From an uncultured Gammaproteobacteria bacterium (lineage in GTDB: Bacteria > Pseudomonadota > Gammaproteobacteria > JAADHQ01), in assembly GCA_947258655.1 (NCBI GenBank), contig CAMYJD010000022.1, positions 1-64,000 on the forward strand: DNA of 64,000 nt. The letters are read 5' to 3'. The notes beneath the pieces are model-generated. The model was given only the letters and a program-made list of their open reading frames with translations. It had not been told where the DNA came from and did no database searches. Below are positions 29,901 through 37,676 of the stretch, piece after piece (the first letter of the stretch is position 1; every line of letters begins with the position of its first letter). The translations under genes were made by a program, and so were the position numbers.

Positions 29901-31504
29901 ATGCCTTGCGGCGCCGTGCCACTCTCGGTCTCGGGGACCGCAAGCGCGAGGTTGAAGCTGGTTTTTGCACCTTCAAGGGCCACATAGCCGACATTCTCGT
30001 TGGCATGCGTGACCTCGTTATCACAGGACTGCTCTTCCTCGACATGCAATGTGGCTGTAGATGCGCTATTGGAATTCAGGCGCAGCGCCGCGGTATTGCC
30101 TTCATTCAGGGTCTGCATTGCGGCAATGAAGGCCGGTGTCGATGTGAACAGATCGGCCGTGTATGTGATCGTATCGGTGGTGTTGTCGACATTCAGTTGC
30201 GTGCCGGCGAGGAGCTTGAACTTGGTTGTGTCGTCATTCACAGTGCCAGGCTCGATCGCGATATAGCCGACGGTTTCGGTGGTATGTCCGTTTTGCCCTT
30301 CCTCTTCCTGTAACGCCAGCTTGAAGCCGCTGCTACTGATGTCCCATACGCGCGTATTAATCGGGTCGCCGCCATTTTCGGTCATCGATGCCGAGATCAC
30401 GACCGGGGTGACGGCATCGAAGGCCGAGGCGAAGCTAACGGGTGTGTTGTTGGTGCGAGCAGTACCGCAGTTATTGGCCACATATTCGTTAGACGTGTCT
30501 GTCGTGCCGGCCTTCACGTCGATGTCACCAGGTAGTACATGCTCACCTTTTTCGATGACAATAAAGGAAATGCTTTCACTGCCATGCGTTGTATCCGGGT
30601 TCGCGGCAAGATCATATTTCCATCTTTTCAGTTTGATATTGAAGCTGGTTGAGGTCACGCTCTTGATGCGCACCGCAACTGGTACATCGTCGCTATAGGA
30701 CGGGGCCGTAGCGACGACAATAGGATCAGTATAAGAGCTGTTCAGCGTGATGGTCGTGTAGCTTTCGTCGATCGAGACGGTATTGAATTCACCAATTGCT
30801 GTGCCGGCCTGGTTCAAAATGGGCGTGTTCTTGTATGTATACAGCTTTGCATACGGATCGTATTTGCTTTTGATCTTGCCATCGGCCGCCGGCGAGCTGA
30901 TCGTGACGGTCTGGCCGTTCGGGATCGGCGAGTATGTGCTGCTGCTGGAATAACTGTCCGTCTCGTCATTGTCCGAGGGCTCGTTATTGGCGACGATCTT
31001 GTATTTCAGGTCGCCTCCATATGGGTGAGAGCTACGGCTTTCCAGTTTGCCGCCGATCAGGACCTTGCGGCTGGCATCGATACGTCGTGCAGTCAGCCAG
31101 TTCAGGAAGTTACCACTCCAGCAGTTGTTGGTACCTTCCAGTGAGCAATTCGCTGATTCGACAAACGCACCCTTGGCATCGGCATCGATCATGGTTGCGC
31201 CAGACGCGTCGACGATAGTCGGATAGGCGCCGGTATTGACCGGGATCGTATCGTCATAGGTATATTTCTTCAGGTGATCGAAGATACCGGTATATTCCTT
31301 GGTATTGACATAGTCACTCTTGTACATCTTGATCGTCATACTGCCGGAGTTGTCGAGCATGACCATAACATTGGATGCGACCTGGTCGGCCAGCGCCAGT
31401 GGTGACTGCGAGATGTCGAGCGCGGCGGCGGCATGGCCGGTGAACAGGCTTAGCAGCATGCCTGCGATGAAACCGTGGGATGATGATTTTTTGATAATAT
31501 TCAT
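26930..31504 (-). CDS. pilY1: PilY1/PilC-family type IV pilus tip adhesin with three lectin-like repeats
   Basis: The 1524-residue protein has a signal peptide (to about residue 28), a VWA domain with MIDAS motif DNSGSM at 51-56, and the C-terminal PilY1 beta-propeller. The propeller has calcium-loop sequences such as DSDADRIVD and DIDDDGDGQTD. Between VWA parts lie three similar segments at about 241-320, 329-420 and 430-512. Each reads roughly 'PVV...VRV...GF...EEE...ETVGYIAIE' and resembles H-type lectin domains. PilY1 caps the pilus with the minor pilins and works in adhesion and surface sensing. It lies 29 bp after pilX in the same operon. Long plus-strand ORFs inside it are shadows. Confidence 0.94.
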   Translation of the reverse strand: MNIIKKSSSHGFIAGMLLSLFTGHAAAALDISQSPLALADQVASNVMVMLDNSGSMTIKMYKSDYVNTKEYTGIFDHLKKYTYDDTIPVNTGAYPTIVDASGATMIDADAKGAFVESANCSLEGTNNCWSGNFLNWLTARRIDASRKVLIGGKLESRSSHPYGGDLKYKIVANNEPSDNDETDSYSSSSTYSPIPNGQTVTISSPAADGKIKSKYDPYAKLYTYKNTPILNQAGTAIGEFNTVSIDESYTTITLNSSYTDPIVVATAPSYSDDVPVAVRIKSVTSTSFNIKLKRWKYDLAANPDTTHGSESISFIVIEKGEHVLPGDIDVKAGTTDTSNEYVANNCGTARTNNTPVSFASAFDAVTPVVISASMTENGGDPINTRVWDISSSGFKLALQEEEGQNGHTTETVGYIAIEPGTVNDDTTKFKLLAGTQLNVDNTTDTITYTADLFTSTPAFIAAMQTLNEGNTAALRLNSNSASTATLHVEEEQSCDNEVTHANENVGYVALEGAKTSFNLALAVPETESGTAPQGILHEVKDDVRLGVSFYRFDPNKSDNNGIYRGVRTDGGTLRFKIPNNPYVKVPSDTANLPTAQENYRELDGYIGTPIADIVDAIEHYPMIWGTTPIAENLWEVIQYYEQDTPHYAVVDAGEPGFKDFDLATDANPERDPFYVPQYKKRLHCVNSNVLIVTDGEPFRDANVPADQVDYDSDSHAKDMNTAANNNQEDNLDDIAYWAFCDRGADKSKTCIDNATGKATVHVPGSDPQTERTNLRDLRPDATNPDMPGNQYLKIDTIAFAGDSISQVLQDTADNAGGTAYKASDGSELQKALREAFDTASKNTSASAVSANSTRLSGDTLIFQASFNSGDWGGKLAAFALDKAGEPVSKPTWHTDSPGTFKAHADRAVYSYKPGTGGIAFKAYADLSASQQTSLGATEAEATARINYIRGDTSTNEGDAGLKFRARTVIAKDPVTGNATTHKRILGDIANSNPWYVGRDNFGYSLLPSTEGSSYRAHLTSTSTRKDTVYVGSNNGMLHAFDAATGKEKFAYVPATTIPKLSKLTDAGYGNNPSHEYFVDGSPRAGDVYFGGSWHTVLVGTTGAGGRGLFALDVTDPDQFSASKVLFEINNSNDGDLGASIPEPSIVRMANGKWALVTGNGYNSDSGKAMLLIIDIQTGAIIKKIDTGVGGTSAGQENGLGTPIAVDSDADRIVDTIYAGDLKGNLWKFDVSDKANTGKWQSAFIDNQSIAKPMFAATDQATSNPQPITAKPQVGRHPDDGLMVYFGTGKFFEAGDNVVGASPQVQTFYGLRDNFDNGKASPISGLSDLQQQSIIYQASNTFDIDDDGDGQTDRTVSHNVRVTTDNAVDYSSNNPKLGWYMHLQPPSGSGKGERVISQPVLNGNRILFATMAPDEDPCSFGGSGWLMLVDGPTGKRVTTSTFDFTGDGRFEADDYVTVTIDGEEVTVLASGKETGGPGKLGGGLSDGSKVSIHINKTNDDGEVETETTNMEDLSGTGRQSWRQLK

Positions 31505-31533
31505 GACAAAACCTCAATGCGTGTGTGCATGGA

Positions 31534-32055
31534 TCAGCGTTTGTATGTGGATTGCAGCAGGACGACGCCGGTGCCGGCCGGGCCGGTGCCGCGTGCGGTG
31601 ATGCGGTAATAGCGCGGTGCCCCCGGAAGGCCCGCCTCAAGGCTTTCACTGGCGCTGGCAGACAGTTCTTCTACGACATAGGCATAGGAGGAATCGTGAA
31701 CCGAGCCGAGTTCGGAACTGTTGCTGTTTGACATCTTGGCAAGATACCAGGTATTGGTTGAGTCAGTTTTTTCCAGATACAGGCCGGCGTCGTTGTTTGA
31801 GTCGGGATCGGAAAAGGCGTCGAGTACGGCCTTGCCCAGGTAGGTTTCGCCTGCCGACAATCCGGCCTCGCCGACCTGGAAGGCGTTATTGCGCTCGCGC
31901 GCATTACCGGCCATGCGTTCCTGTGTCGTCGTTGTTTGCATTGCCGTGATACCGAGAATCGTCAACAGTAACAGCATAATCAGACTGATCGCCAGCGCGG
32001 CACCGTCCTGTGAACGGCCGCAGGGACTGCGATGATGAAGGGTATAGTGTTTCAT
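31534..32055 (-). CDS. pilX: Minor pilin PilX-like
   Basis: The 173-residue protein has a leader ending SQDG, then AALAISLIMLLLLTILGITA and the TTTQERMAGNARERNNAFQ block typical of PilX N-termini. The usual Glu at +5 is absent, as in other PilX/GspK-like pilins. It forms part of the tip complex with PilV, PilW, FimT/U, PilE and PilY1. It is 16 bp after pilW. Confidence 0.92.
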   Translation of the reverse strand: MKHYTLHHRSPCGRSQDGAALAISLIMLLLLTILGITAMQTTTTQERMAGNARERNNAFQVGEAGLSAGETYLGKAVLDAFSDPDSNNDAGLYLEKTDSTNTWYLAKMSNSNSSELGSVHDSSYAYVVEELSASASESLEAGLPGAPRYYRITARGTGPAGTGVVLLQSTYKR

Positions 32056-32071
32056 GGCATGGGTTCCCGAA

Positions 32072-33133
32072 CTAGATCCTGTTTCTTATCTTGATGGTTT
32101 CAGTGAAGCTGTGGCGCAGCCTGCGGTCGGCAATGGTTGTACTCTGGACCACATTCTGCGCTTCCGAGCGTACATTGATCGTGACGCGTATGCTAACGAC
32201 ATTGGCCCAGTTGGCTGCCGTGATATTGTTGGCGGTTTCATAGAAATTGGCAGAGCCGTTTTCATTCGTGTCTACCCCGTAGACCAGCGTCATGTCCTCG
32301 ACATTATCGACCATTTCCTGGTTTACAAATGCGCCATTGACAAGGCTTCTCTTGAACAACGCCGGGGCACCGGATGCGCTCTGGCCGATATAATAGATGA
32401 TGGTCTGGAACTTGAAGATCTCGGCATCGGTGCCATAGTGGCGGCTGACATGGTTGCCAGTGTTCAGGCTGGTGCCGGTCGATAATGTTGCGGGTGACGC
32501 ATCGGGTTGTACGGTGTTAACAACACCGAACAAATGCCCACCTTCGCAGTCGGTAACCATGACGATGTCATTTTTCAGGATGCCGCAGGTCGTGTTGTCG
32601 GTGATCTTGAAATTGGCATTGTCTTTCGGATTGACCAGCTTGCCTCCTTCGCAGGAATCGCCACGCTTGATCAGCAGGGCATCGGTGTTCGTGAGTATAT
32701 TGCCTTCTGCTGTACCGGCTATCAGACCCAGGCTGCCCAGGTCCGACGGTATCGTACCGGTGGCATAGCTGTAGCCGACCAGAGAGCCGTTGCCGTTGTA
32801 GCCGTCGACCGCGGCGCTGATATTGGCATCGCCGACCTTGGTGTCGTAAGAATTGATATCGACATTATTTTCGATCTTGATACCACGGGCCGGTCCGACA
32901 CAGCCCAGAAATCCGGCCATGCGGGTATCACGACGGATAAAATCGAGCGCAAAACGGCCGCTTTCTTGGACTCGCGACGAGGCCTCGTTGAGACGATAGG
33001 CCTGCTTGTTGGAGACGAAGATTGTGATGGTGCCGGCGATCAGCAGCAGGCTGATGACCATCGCCACCATCAGTTCGACCAGGGTCAGGCCGGTTTGTTT
33101 AGCAGGTGTCTGTTTGCAGTATTGTCGGTTCAT
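32072..33133 (-). CDS. pilW: Minor pilin PilW-like
   Basis: The 353-residue protein has the prepilin motif TG|LTLVELMVAMVISLLL and the PilW block SSRVQESGRFALDFIRRDTR followed by MAGFLGC. I start it at ATG 33133, which overlaps the pilV stop (ATGA). The track start at 33187 adds 18 residues that overlap pilV and lack a leader. Confidence 0.93.
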   Translation of the reverse strand: MNRQYCKQTPAKQTGLTLVELMVAMVISLLLIAGTITIFVSNKQAYRLNEASSRVQESGRFALDFIRRDTRMAGFLGCVGPARGIKIENNVDINSYDTKVGDANISAAVDGYNGNGSLVGYSYATGTIPSDLGSLGLIAGTAEGNILTNTDALLIKRGDSCEGGKLVNPKDNANFKITDNTTCGILKNDIVMVTDCEGGHLFGVVNTVQPDASPATLSTGTSLNTGNHVSRHYGTDAEIFKFQTIIYYIGQSASGAPALFKRSLVNGAFVNQEMVDNVEDMTLVYGVDTNENGSANFYETANNITAANWANVVSIRVTINVRSEAQNVVQSTTIADRRLRHSFTETIKIRNRI

Positions 33134-33681
33134 GGTACGTAGCTCGTTACAAAACGTTTGGGGGTGCCGGTGCGGTCGTCCGTCCACCAGATCTTGATCA
33201 GGTATTGTGGTCCGGTGTTATCACATCCATGCGCAGCGGGTCCTGTGCCTGTGTCCGGATCATTATCCTTGTTCTGGCAAATGATGCCGACGCCGCCCGG
33301 TAGTTGGGTGGCCAGTTCCACCCGCCATTGATTGATATCGGTATTGGCCATCTGTGCAGGCGTACAACCGGTTGTAGTCGTGCACGCAGAAGTGACCGCC
33401 GGTGCACTGACGGTATAGGGTGTAGAGCTTTTTGTGACGGTGTAGCTGGAATTGGCCACATAGTCCGTGATTGTAGCCTGAACCGCCATTGGATTGGCGC
33501 GCATGCGGTCGATGATGTCATAGGCCATGATCGTCGCCTGGCTCCTCAGGTAGGAGCTGTGGTTGCTCTTCATACTGCTGACTTGCAGCCCGGCCAGGCC
33601 GAGCAAACCAATGGACAGGATCAATACCGTGATCAGTATTTCAATCAGGGTGAATCCGTTTATGCGCTGTTGTTGTTTCAT
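33130..33681 (-). CDS. pilV: Minor pilin PilV-like
   Basis: The 183-residue prepilin begins MKQQQRING|FTLIEILITVLILSIGL and keeps the PilV-typical QVSSMKSNHSSYLRSQATIM. The start at 33681 places the prepilin leader correctly; the longer ORF (33795) runs into fimT. It is translationally coupled to pilW. Confidence 0.93.
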   Translation of the reverse strand: MKQQQRINGFTLIEILITVLILSIGLLGLAGLQVSSMKSNHSSYLRSQATIMAYDIIDRMRANPMAVQATITDYVANSSYTVTKSSTPYTVSAPAVTSACTTTTGCTPAQMANTDINQWRVELATQLPGGVGIICQNKDNDPDTGTGPAAHGCDNTGPQYLIKIWWTDDRTGTPKRFVTSYVP

Positions 33682-33724
33682 AGCTTTTGATGATTGCTCA
33701 AGTGATAAATAAACGTTGCTTCTC

Positions 33725-34243
33725 TCATGGACAGGTAGTCTCCTGCACACGCGCTCTGCCAGTAGCGTTGATGCACAGGTAGCGGGTATATCCATCGGGA
33801 AGGCTAAGTGTAAAACTGGATTTAGATGCGATCAGTCCGTCTGATGTATACTGAACATCATTCCCACCTGCGGTCTGGGTCAGTGTAGGCGTTCCGCTCA
33901 GCCCTTCCCATACGCGGAGAATCACATCGGTGCCGTCCTTTAGACCGGCTGTGCCGGTATCATCTGTGAACACAATCCAGCCATCTTTCCAGTCGGTACT
34001 GGCTACGCAACTGGTCTGGTTAGTGCTGGGGCATACGCTGATGTTGATGCCTCGCTTGACGGCCTCACTGCGGGCCAGGGTCATCGCGGTCAGTAATTCG
34101 TTGGACTGCGAAGCGGCACGATTATTCTGAATAATAGTGCGGAAACCCGGTACCGCGATGGTAACCAGGATCGCGGCAACGGCCAGCGTGACCATTAATT
34201 CGATCAGCGTAAAACCGCGTGTTCGTTTCATATCGGTGTTCAT
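33725..34243 (-). CDS. fimT: Minor pilin FimT/GspH-like
   Basis: The 172-residue prepilin has RTRG|FTLIELMVTLAVAAIL and the GspH/FimT block (NELLTAMTLARSEAVKRG, then VCPSTNQTSC and DWKDGWIVF). The ATG at 34243 has AGGT about 7 bp upstream. It is the first gene of the operon fimT-pilV-pilW-pilX-pilY1-pilE. FimT in some species binds DNA in natural transformation; a FimU role is equally possible. Confidence 0.9.
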   Translation of the reverse strand: MNTDMKRTRGFTLIELMVTLAVAAILVTIAVPGFRTIIQNNRAASQSNELLTAMTLARSEAVKRGINISVCPSTNQTSCVASTDWKDGWIVFTDDTGTAGLKDGTDVILRVWEGLSGTPTLTQTAGGNDVQYTSDGLIASKSSFTLSLPDGYTRYLCINATGRARVQETTCP

Positions 34244-34501
34244 TTTTTTACCTGTATGCATGGTTTAATAATACGGCAAATTGTCACAATTCTGTACGTG
34301 ATGGTGTTGGCAGATTGTGTAAGAATGCAATTATTATTGTTATAAAACATATAGTTATACTTATCTCTAGTTGACAAGTGGTTAAGTCATCCGGATAAGC
34401 GGTAGTCCATAATAGTGCATAATCATACTCAGTTGATATAACAGTCACCAATATTGCTGTAAATACCGTCGTAATGCCTGAATCAGCAGCGGTTTTTTCT
34501 G

Positions 34502-34507
34502 TATAAT
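34502..34507 (+). promoter_or_regulatory. -10 box of ispH, possibly giving a leaderless transcript
   Basis: A perfect TATAAT ends 8 bp before the ispH ATG, and no Shine-Dalgarno sequence is present. The -35 region is weak. If used, transcription would start within about 2 bases of the ATG. The rest of the 272-bp gap to fimT is AT-rich with no ORF. Confidence 0.4.
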
Positions 34508-34515
34508 TACGGCCC

Positions 34516-35451
34516 ATGGAACTTATATTAGCCAATCCCCGTGGTTTTTGTGCCGGCGTAGACCGTGCTATTGAAATTGTCGAGCGTGCGCTGGATGTCT
34601 TTGGTGCACCGATCTATGTGCGTCATGAGGTCGTGCACAATACCTTTGTCGTCAATGACCTGAAACACAAGGGCGCGGTGTTTGTCGATGAGCTCGACGA
34701 GGTGCCGGATGATGCGACCGTGATCTTCAGCGCTCATGGCGTCTCCAGTGCCGTGCAGCACGAGGCCGAGCAACGCTCATTGAAGGTATTTGATGCGACC
34801 TGTCCGCTGGTGACCAAGGTCCATCTGGAGGTGGCGCGGCATGCCGACCAGGGTAGCGAGGTGATCCTGATCGGGCATGCAGGTCACCCCGAGGTGGAGG
34901 GGACGATGGGGCGCTATCAGAATACAGCGCCCGCTGCCGGGATCTACCTGGTCGAAAGCGAGGCGGATGTCGCTGCCCTCGTTGTCAATGACCCGGACAA
35001 CCTCTGTTTCGTGACCCAGACGACGCTGTCGATGGATGACACCCAGACTATTATCCACGCACTCCGCCAGCGCTTCCCGCGGATCCAGGGGCCGAAGAAG
35101 GATGATATCTGCTATGCAACACAGAATCGCCAGGATGCAGTCAAGGACCTGGCGCGCAAAAGCGATGTCGTACTGGTAGTGGGATCGGTCAGCAGTTCTA
35201 ATTCGAACCGCCTGCGCGAGATTGCCGAGAAAATGTCAGTGCCTGCGTATCTGATCGATGGTGCTGACGATATCAGGTCCGAGTGGTTTGACGGCAAGCA
35301 GATAATAGGTCTTACCGCCGGTGCGTCGGCACCGGAGATCCTTGTCTACCAGGTACGCCAGCACCTGGCCGGACTCGGGGTGAGCTGTGTTAATGAGAAT
35401 GAAGGTAAAGTGGAGAACATTACCTTCAATCTGCCGAAGGAGTTGAAATAA
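34516..35451 (+). CDS. ispH: 4-hydroxy-3-methylbut-2-enyl diphosphate reductase
   Basis: The 311-residue protein has the three [4Fe-4S] cysteines in context: [25 protein letters not shown] and a third around [11 protein letters not shown]. It catalyses the last step of the MEP pathway, making IPP and DMAPP. It lies beside the minor pilin cluster as in Pseudomonas, but here the pil genes are on the opposite strand. Confidence 0.97.
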   Translation: MELILANPRGFCAGVDRAIEIVERALDVFGAPIYVRHEVVHNTFVVNDLKHKGAVFVDELDEVPDDATVIFSAHGVSSAVQHEAEQRSLKVFDATCPLVTKVHLEVARHADQGSEVILIGHAGHPEVEGTMGRYQNTAPAAGIYLVESEADVAALVVNDPDNLCFVTQTTLSMDDTQTIIHALRQRFPRIQGPKKDDICYATQNRQDAVKDLARKSDVVLVVGSVSSSNSNRLREIAEKMSVPAYLIDGADDIRSEWFDGKQIIGLTAGASAPEILVYQVRQHLAGLGVSCVNENEGKVENITFNLPKELK

Positions 35452-35589
35452 ACCCGTTATCAAGGCCCCGTTGTTCCGTCCGGTTTATTTCAAAGCACTA
35501 TTCATGCTATTTTTTTCCATTCTTTGCTCCGGACTCGAACTGGTTTCTGATGGCAGCCGCAGGCCGGCGATTTGCTGAGAGGTAGTATA

Positions 35590-36681
35590 TTGTACGATTG
35601 TGTTGTAGTTGGTGGTGGTCTGATTGGCATGTTGAGTGCACGTCAGTTAAAACTCGAAGGCAGGTCGGTCCTGTTACTCGATCAGGGTCGCCTCGGTGCT
35701 GAATCGTCGTGGGCCGGTGGCGGTATCCTGACGCCGCTGTATCCGTGGCGTTACCCAGAAGCAGTATCACACCTGGCGGCCTATAGTGCGCGCCATTACC
35801 ACTCCCTGGCACAAGAGTTGCTGGAGGAGTCCGGCATCGACCCGGAATGGACCGAGAGCGGATTGTTGATCCTGGACGCTGATGAAAAGGTCCAGGCGCA
35901 GGCCTGGGCGCAACAATTCGGTCAAGATCTGCGCATTCTCGAAAAGCTCACGGCGATAAAGTCACTGGAACCCGAACTGGCAACGCAGGCCAATGAGGCA
36001 TTGTGGCTACCAGCAGTGGCGCAGCTACGCAATCCGCGCCTGGTCAGGTCACTGCAGGGCAGTCTGCAATACCATCAAATAGATTACGCCGAACACGAAG
36101 CGGTCTGTGAAATAGAACGGGCGCAGGGCAGGGTCGTCGCCGTGAACACGGCCAAACGGCGGATACCGACAGACACAGTCATTGTCACGGCCGGTGCCTG
36201 GAGTGCCGGGCTGCTCGAACAGGCCGGTATTGCCGTTAAGGTCGAACCGGTGCGAGGGCAGATGCTGGTCTACAAGGCTATACCGGGTCTGCTCAAACAT
36301 ATGGTCCTCGACCACGGTCATTACCTGATCCCGCGTCGCGATGGTCGCATATTGATCGGCAGTACGCTGGAGTATGTCGGTTTTGACAAATCGACGACCG
36401 TACAGGCACGCGCGGAACTAAACGCGCGTGCATTGGCACTGTTGCCGGCGTTAAGCGATTATGCAATCGAGAGGCACTGGTCCGGTCTGCGTCCCGGCAG
36501 CCCCAGCGGGGTGCCGTATATCGGCGACCATCCCGGCCTGCACGGGCTTTATTTTAACTGTGGCCATTTTCGCAATGGGGTCATACTCGGTCTCGCATCG
36601 GTGCAGTTGCTGCTGGATATGATGCTGGGGCGCACACCGGTCATGGATCCTGCGCCATATGCGCTAAATGTGGCGCACTGA
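35590..36681 (+). CDS. thiO: FAD-dependent oxidase, ThiO (glycine oxidase) type
   Basis: The protein of about 363 residues has a dinucleotide-binding VVVGGGLIGMLSARQL at the N-terminus, AESSWAGGGILTPLYPWRY as in ThiO, and the C-terminal RHWSGLRPGSPSGVPYIG and GHFRNGV blocks. Glycine oxidase makes iminoglycine for thiazole synthesis. TTG 35590 with AGAGG upstream is a better start than TTG 35572; neither is ATG. No other thi genes are near, so a general D-amino-acid or sarcosine oxidase role is not excluded. Confidence 0.82.
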   Translation: MYDCVVVGGGLIGMLSARQLKLEGRSVLLLDQGRLGAESSWAGGGILTPLYPWRYPEAVSHLAAYSARHYHSLAQELLEESGIDPEWTESGLLILDADEKVQAQAWAQQFGQDLRILEKLTAIKSLEPELATQANEALWLPAVAQLRNPRLVRSLQGSLQYHQIDYAEHEAVCEIERAQGRVVAVNTAKRRIPTDTVIVTAGAWSAGLLEQAGIAVKVEPVRGQMLVYKAIPGLLKHMVLDHGHYLIPRRDGRILIGSTLEYVGFDKSTTVQARAELNARALALLPALSDYAIERHWSGLRPGSPSGVPYIGDHPGLHGLYFNCGHFRNGVILGLASVQLLLDMMLGRTPVMDPAPYALNVAH

Positions 36682-36779
36682 CCTGCCATCGATGACAGGG
36701 TAGAGCGCCGATTCGGCCGCTGCTCTGTCCCGCCGGAATACCTGTAGCTCTATTACCATATAAAAAAAGATGCATATAG

Positions 36780-36794
36780 TTAGACTTTGTCTAA
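36780..36794. promoter_or_regulatory. Inverted repeat upstream of the Fur-family gene (predicted operator)
   Basis: TTAGAC-TTT-GTCTAA is a perfect 6-3-6 inverted repeat, 23 bp before the ATG at 36818. It resembles the iron-control element bound by Irr-type Fur proteins (TTTAGAA-N3-TTCTAAA). Autoregulation is the likely use. Confidence 0.5.
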
Positions 36795-36817
36795 TAAATA
36801 GGCATATACTAACGCTT

Positions 36818-37246
36818 ATGGAAGACGAAATTCGACAATGGCCGTTAGACAGGCCTGCCGTGATCAAGCTGCTCGGGGATTACGGTATCCAGCCGACGCA
36901 GCAGCGTATCGATATTGCGCAGATCCTATTTGCGTGCCCGCAGCACCTGTCGGCCGACCAGATATTGAAGACTGTGAACGAGTCGCCACCGTCCGTGTCC
37001 AAGGCCACGGTCTATAATACGCTGGGCCTGTTTGCAGACAAGGGTCTGGTGCGTCAGGTGATTGTCGATCCCAGTCGTGTCTTCTATGATTCTAATACCT
37101 CGCAACACCATCACCTGTATGATATCGATCATGGCACATTGACCGATATTCCCGCCGATCAGTTAACGGTCAATGGGGCGCCGCAATTACCCGACGGCAT
37201 GATCACCGAAGGCATCGATGTCATTATTCGAGTCCGCAGCGAATAA
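36818..37246 (+). CDS. Fur-family transcriptional regulator (Irr/PerR-like)
   Basis: The 142-residue protein has the Fur winged helix (GIQPTQQRIDIAQILF, SKATVYNTLGLFADKGLV) and a metal-site region DSNTSQHHHLYDIDHGTLTD. It lacks the CxxC zinc pairs of classical Fur and PerR, which fits the Irr-like group that responds to iron, haem or peroxide. The track start at 36770 would place the palindrome within the coding region; ATG 36818 (MEDEIRQWPL) is preferred. Confidence 0.85.
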   Translation: MEDEIRQWPLDRPAVIKLLGDYGIQPTQQRIDIAQILFACPQHLSADQILKTVNESPPSVSKATVYNTLGLFADKGLVRQVIVDPSRVFYDSNTSQHHHLYDIDHGTLTDIPADQLTVNGAPQLPDGMITEGIDVIIRVRSE

Positions 37247-37297
37247 TCCATTTCTCATACCGGTCGCCTGTTATCTATAGTTCATCGCGAGGATAAT

Positions 37298-37425
37298 AGG
37301 CCATTCATTTGAAGAATATATAAGCGGTCTAAAAGGCCATTCATTTGAAGAATATATAAGCGGTCTAAAAGGCCATTATAAGCGGTCTAAAAGGCCATTC
37401 ATTTGAAGAATATATAAGCGGCCAC
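37298..37425 (+). repeat. Four tandem copies of a 36-bp repeat
   Basis: Copies start at 37298, 37334, 37370 and 37392. The unit is AGGCCATTCATTTGAAGAAT followed by ATATAAGCGGTCTAAA. The third copy has lost 14 bp. There are no spacers, so it is not a CRISPR array. Related single copies lie at 252-321 and about 25158. Confidence 0.9.
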
Positions 37426-37489
37426 GGGAGCGACTGCGGCGATACGTTCGAAGTCTTCAAGATGTATATGTCGAGAGTATCTTTTGAAA

Positions 37490-37652
37490 GATTGCTTCAT
37501 GTTCGTTCGCAATGACAAGAGTAGATTAATTACATTGTCATCGCGAGCCACGGCGTTTGTGGCGCGGCGATCTGCACGGGTTTATGTCTGGCATCATCCC
37601 TGGTCGGGATGCATTGTTCGAGAGATTGCTTCATTCCATATACGCAATGACA
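37490..37652. repeat. REP-like elements
   Basis: GATTGCTTCATGTTCGTTCG CAATGACA (37490-37517) and a second GATTGCTTC...CGCAATGACA (37624-37652) flank TGTCATCGCGAGCCACGGCG. This is the same class as 91-180. With the 36-bp array it fills the 430-bp gap between the Fur-family gene and the ABC operon; no gene is seen. Confidence 0.6.
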
Positions 37653-37676
37653 TCGGACTCTGTATCCAGTAAAGAT

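Noticed and set aside
34284-34535. 83-residue minus-strand ORF between fimT and ispH
   Set aside because: The sequence is AT-rich and low-complexity, overlaps the ispH start, and has no supporting ribosome binding site.
36770-36817. Upstream start of the Fur-family gene
   Set aside because: The added residues overlap a perfect palindrome and do not resemble Fur N-termini.
37298-37425. CRISPR-like array of 36-bp repeats
   Set aside because: The copies are directly adjacent with no spacers, one copy is internally deleted, and no cas gene is present.
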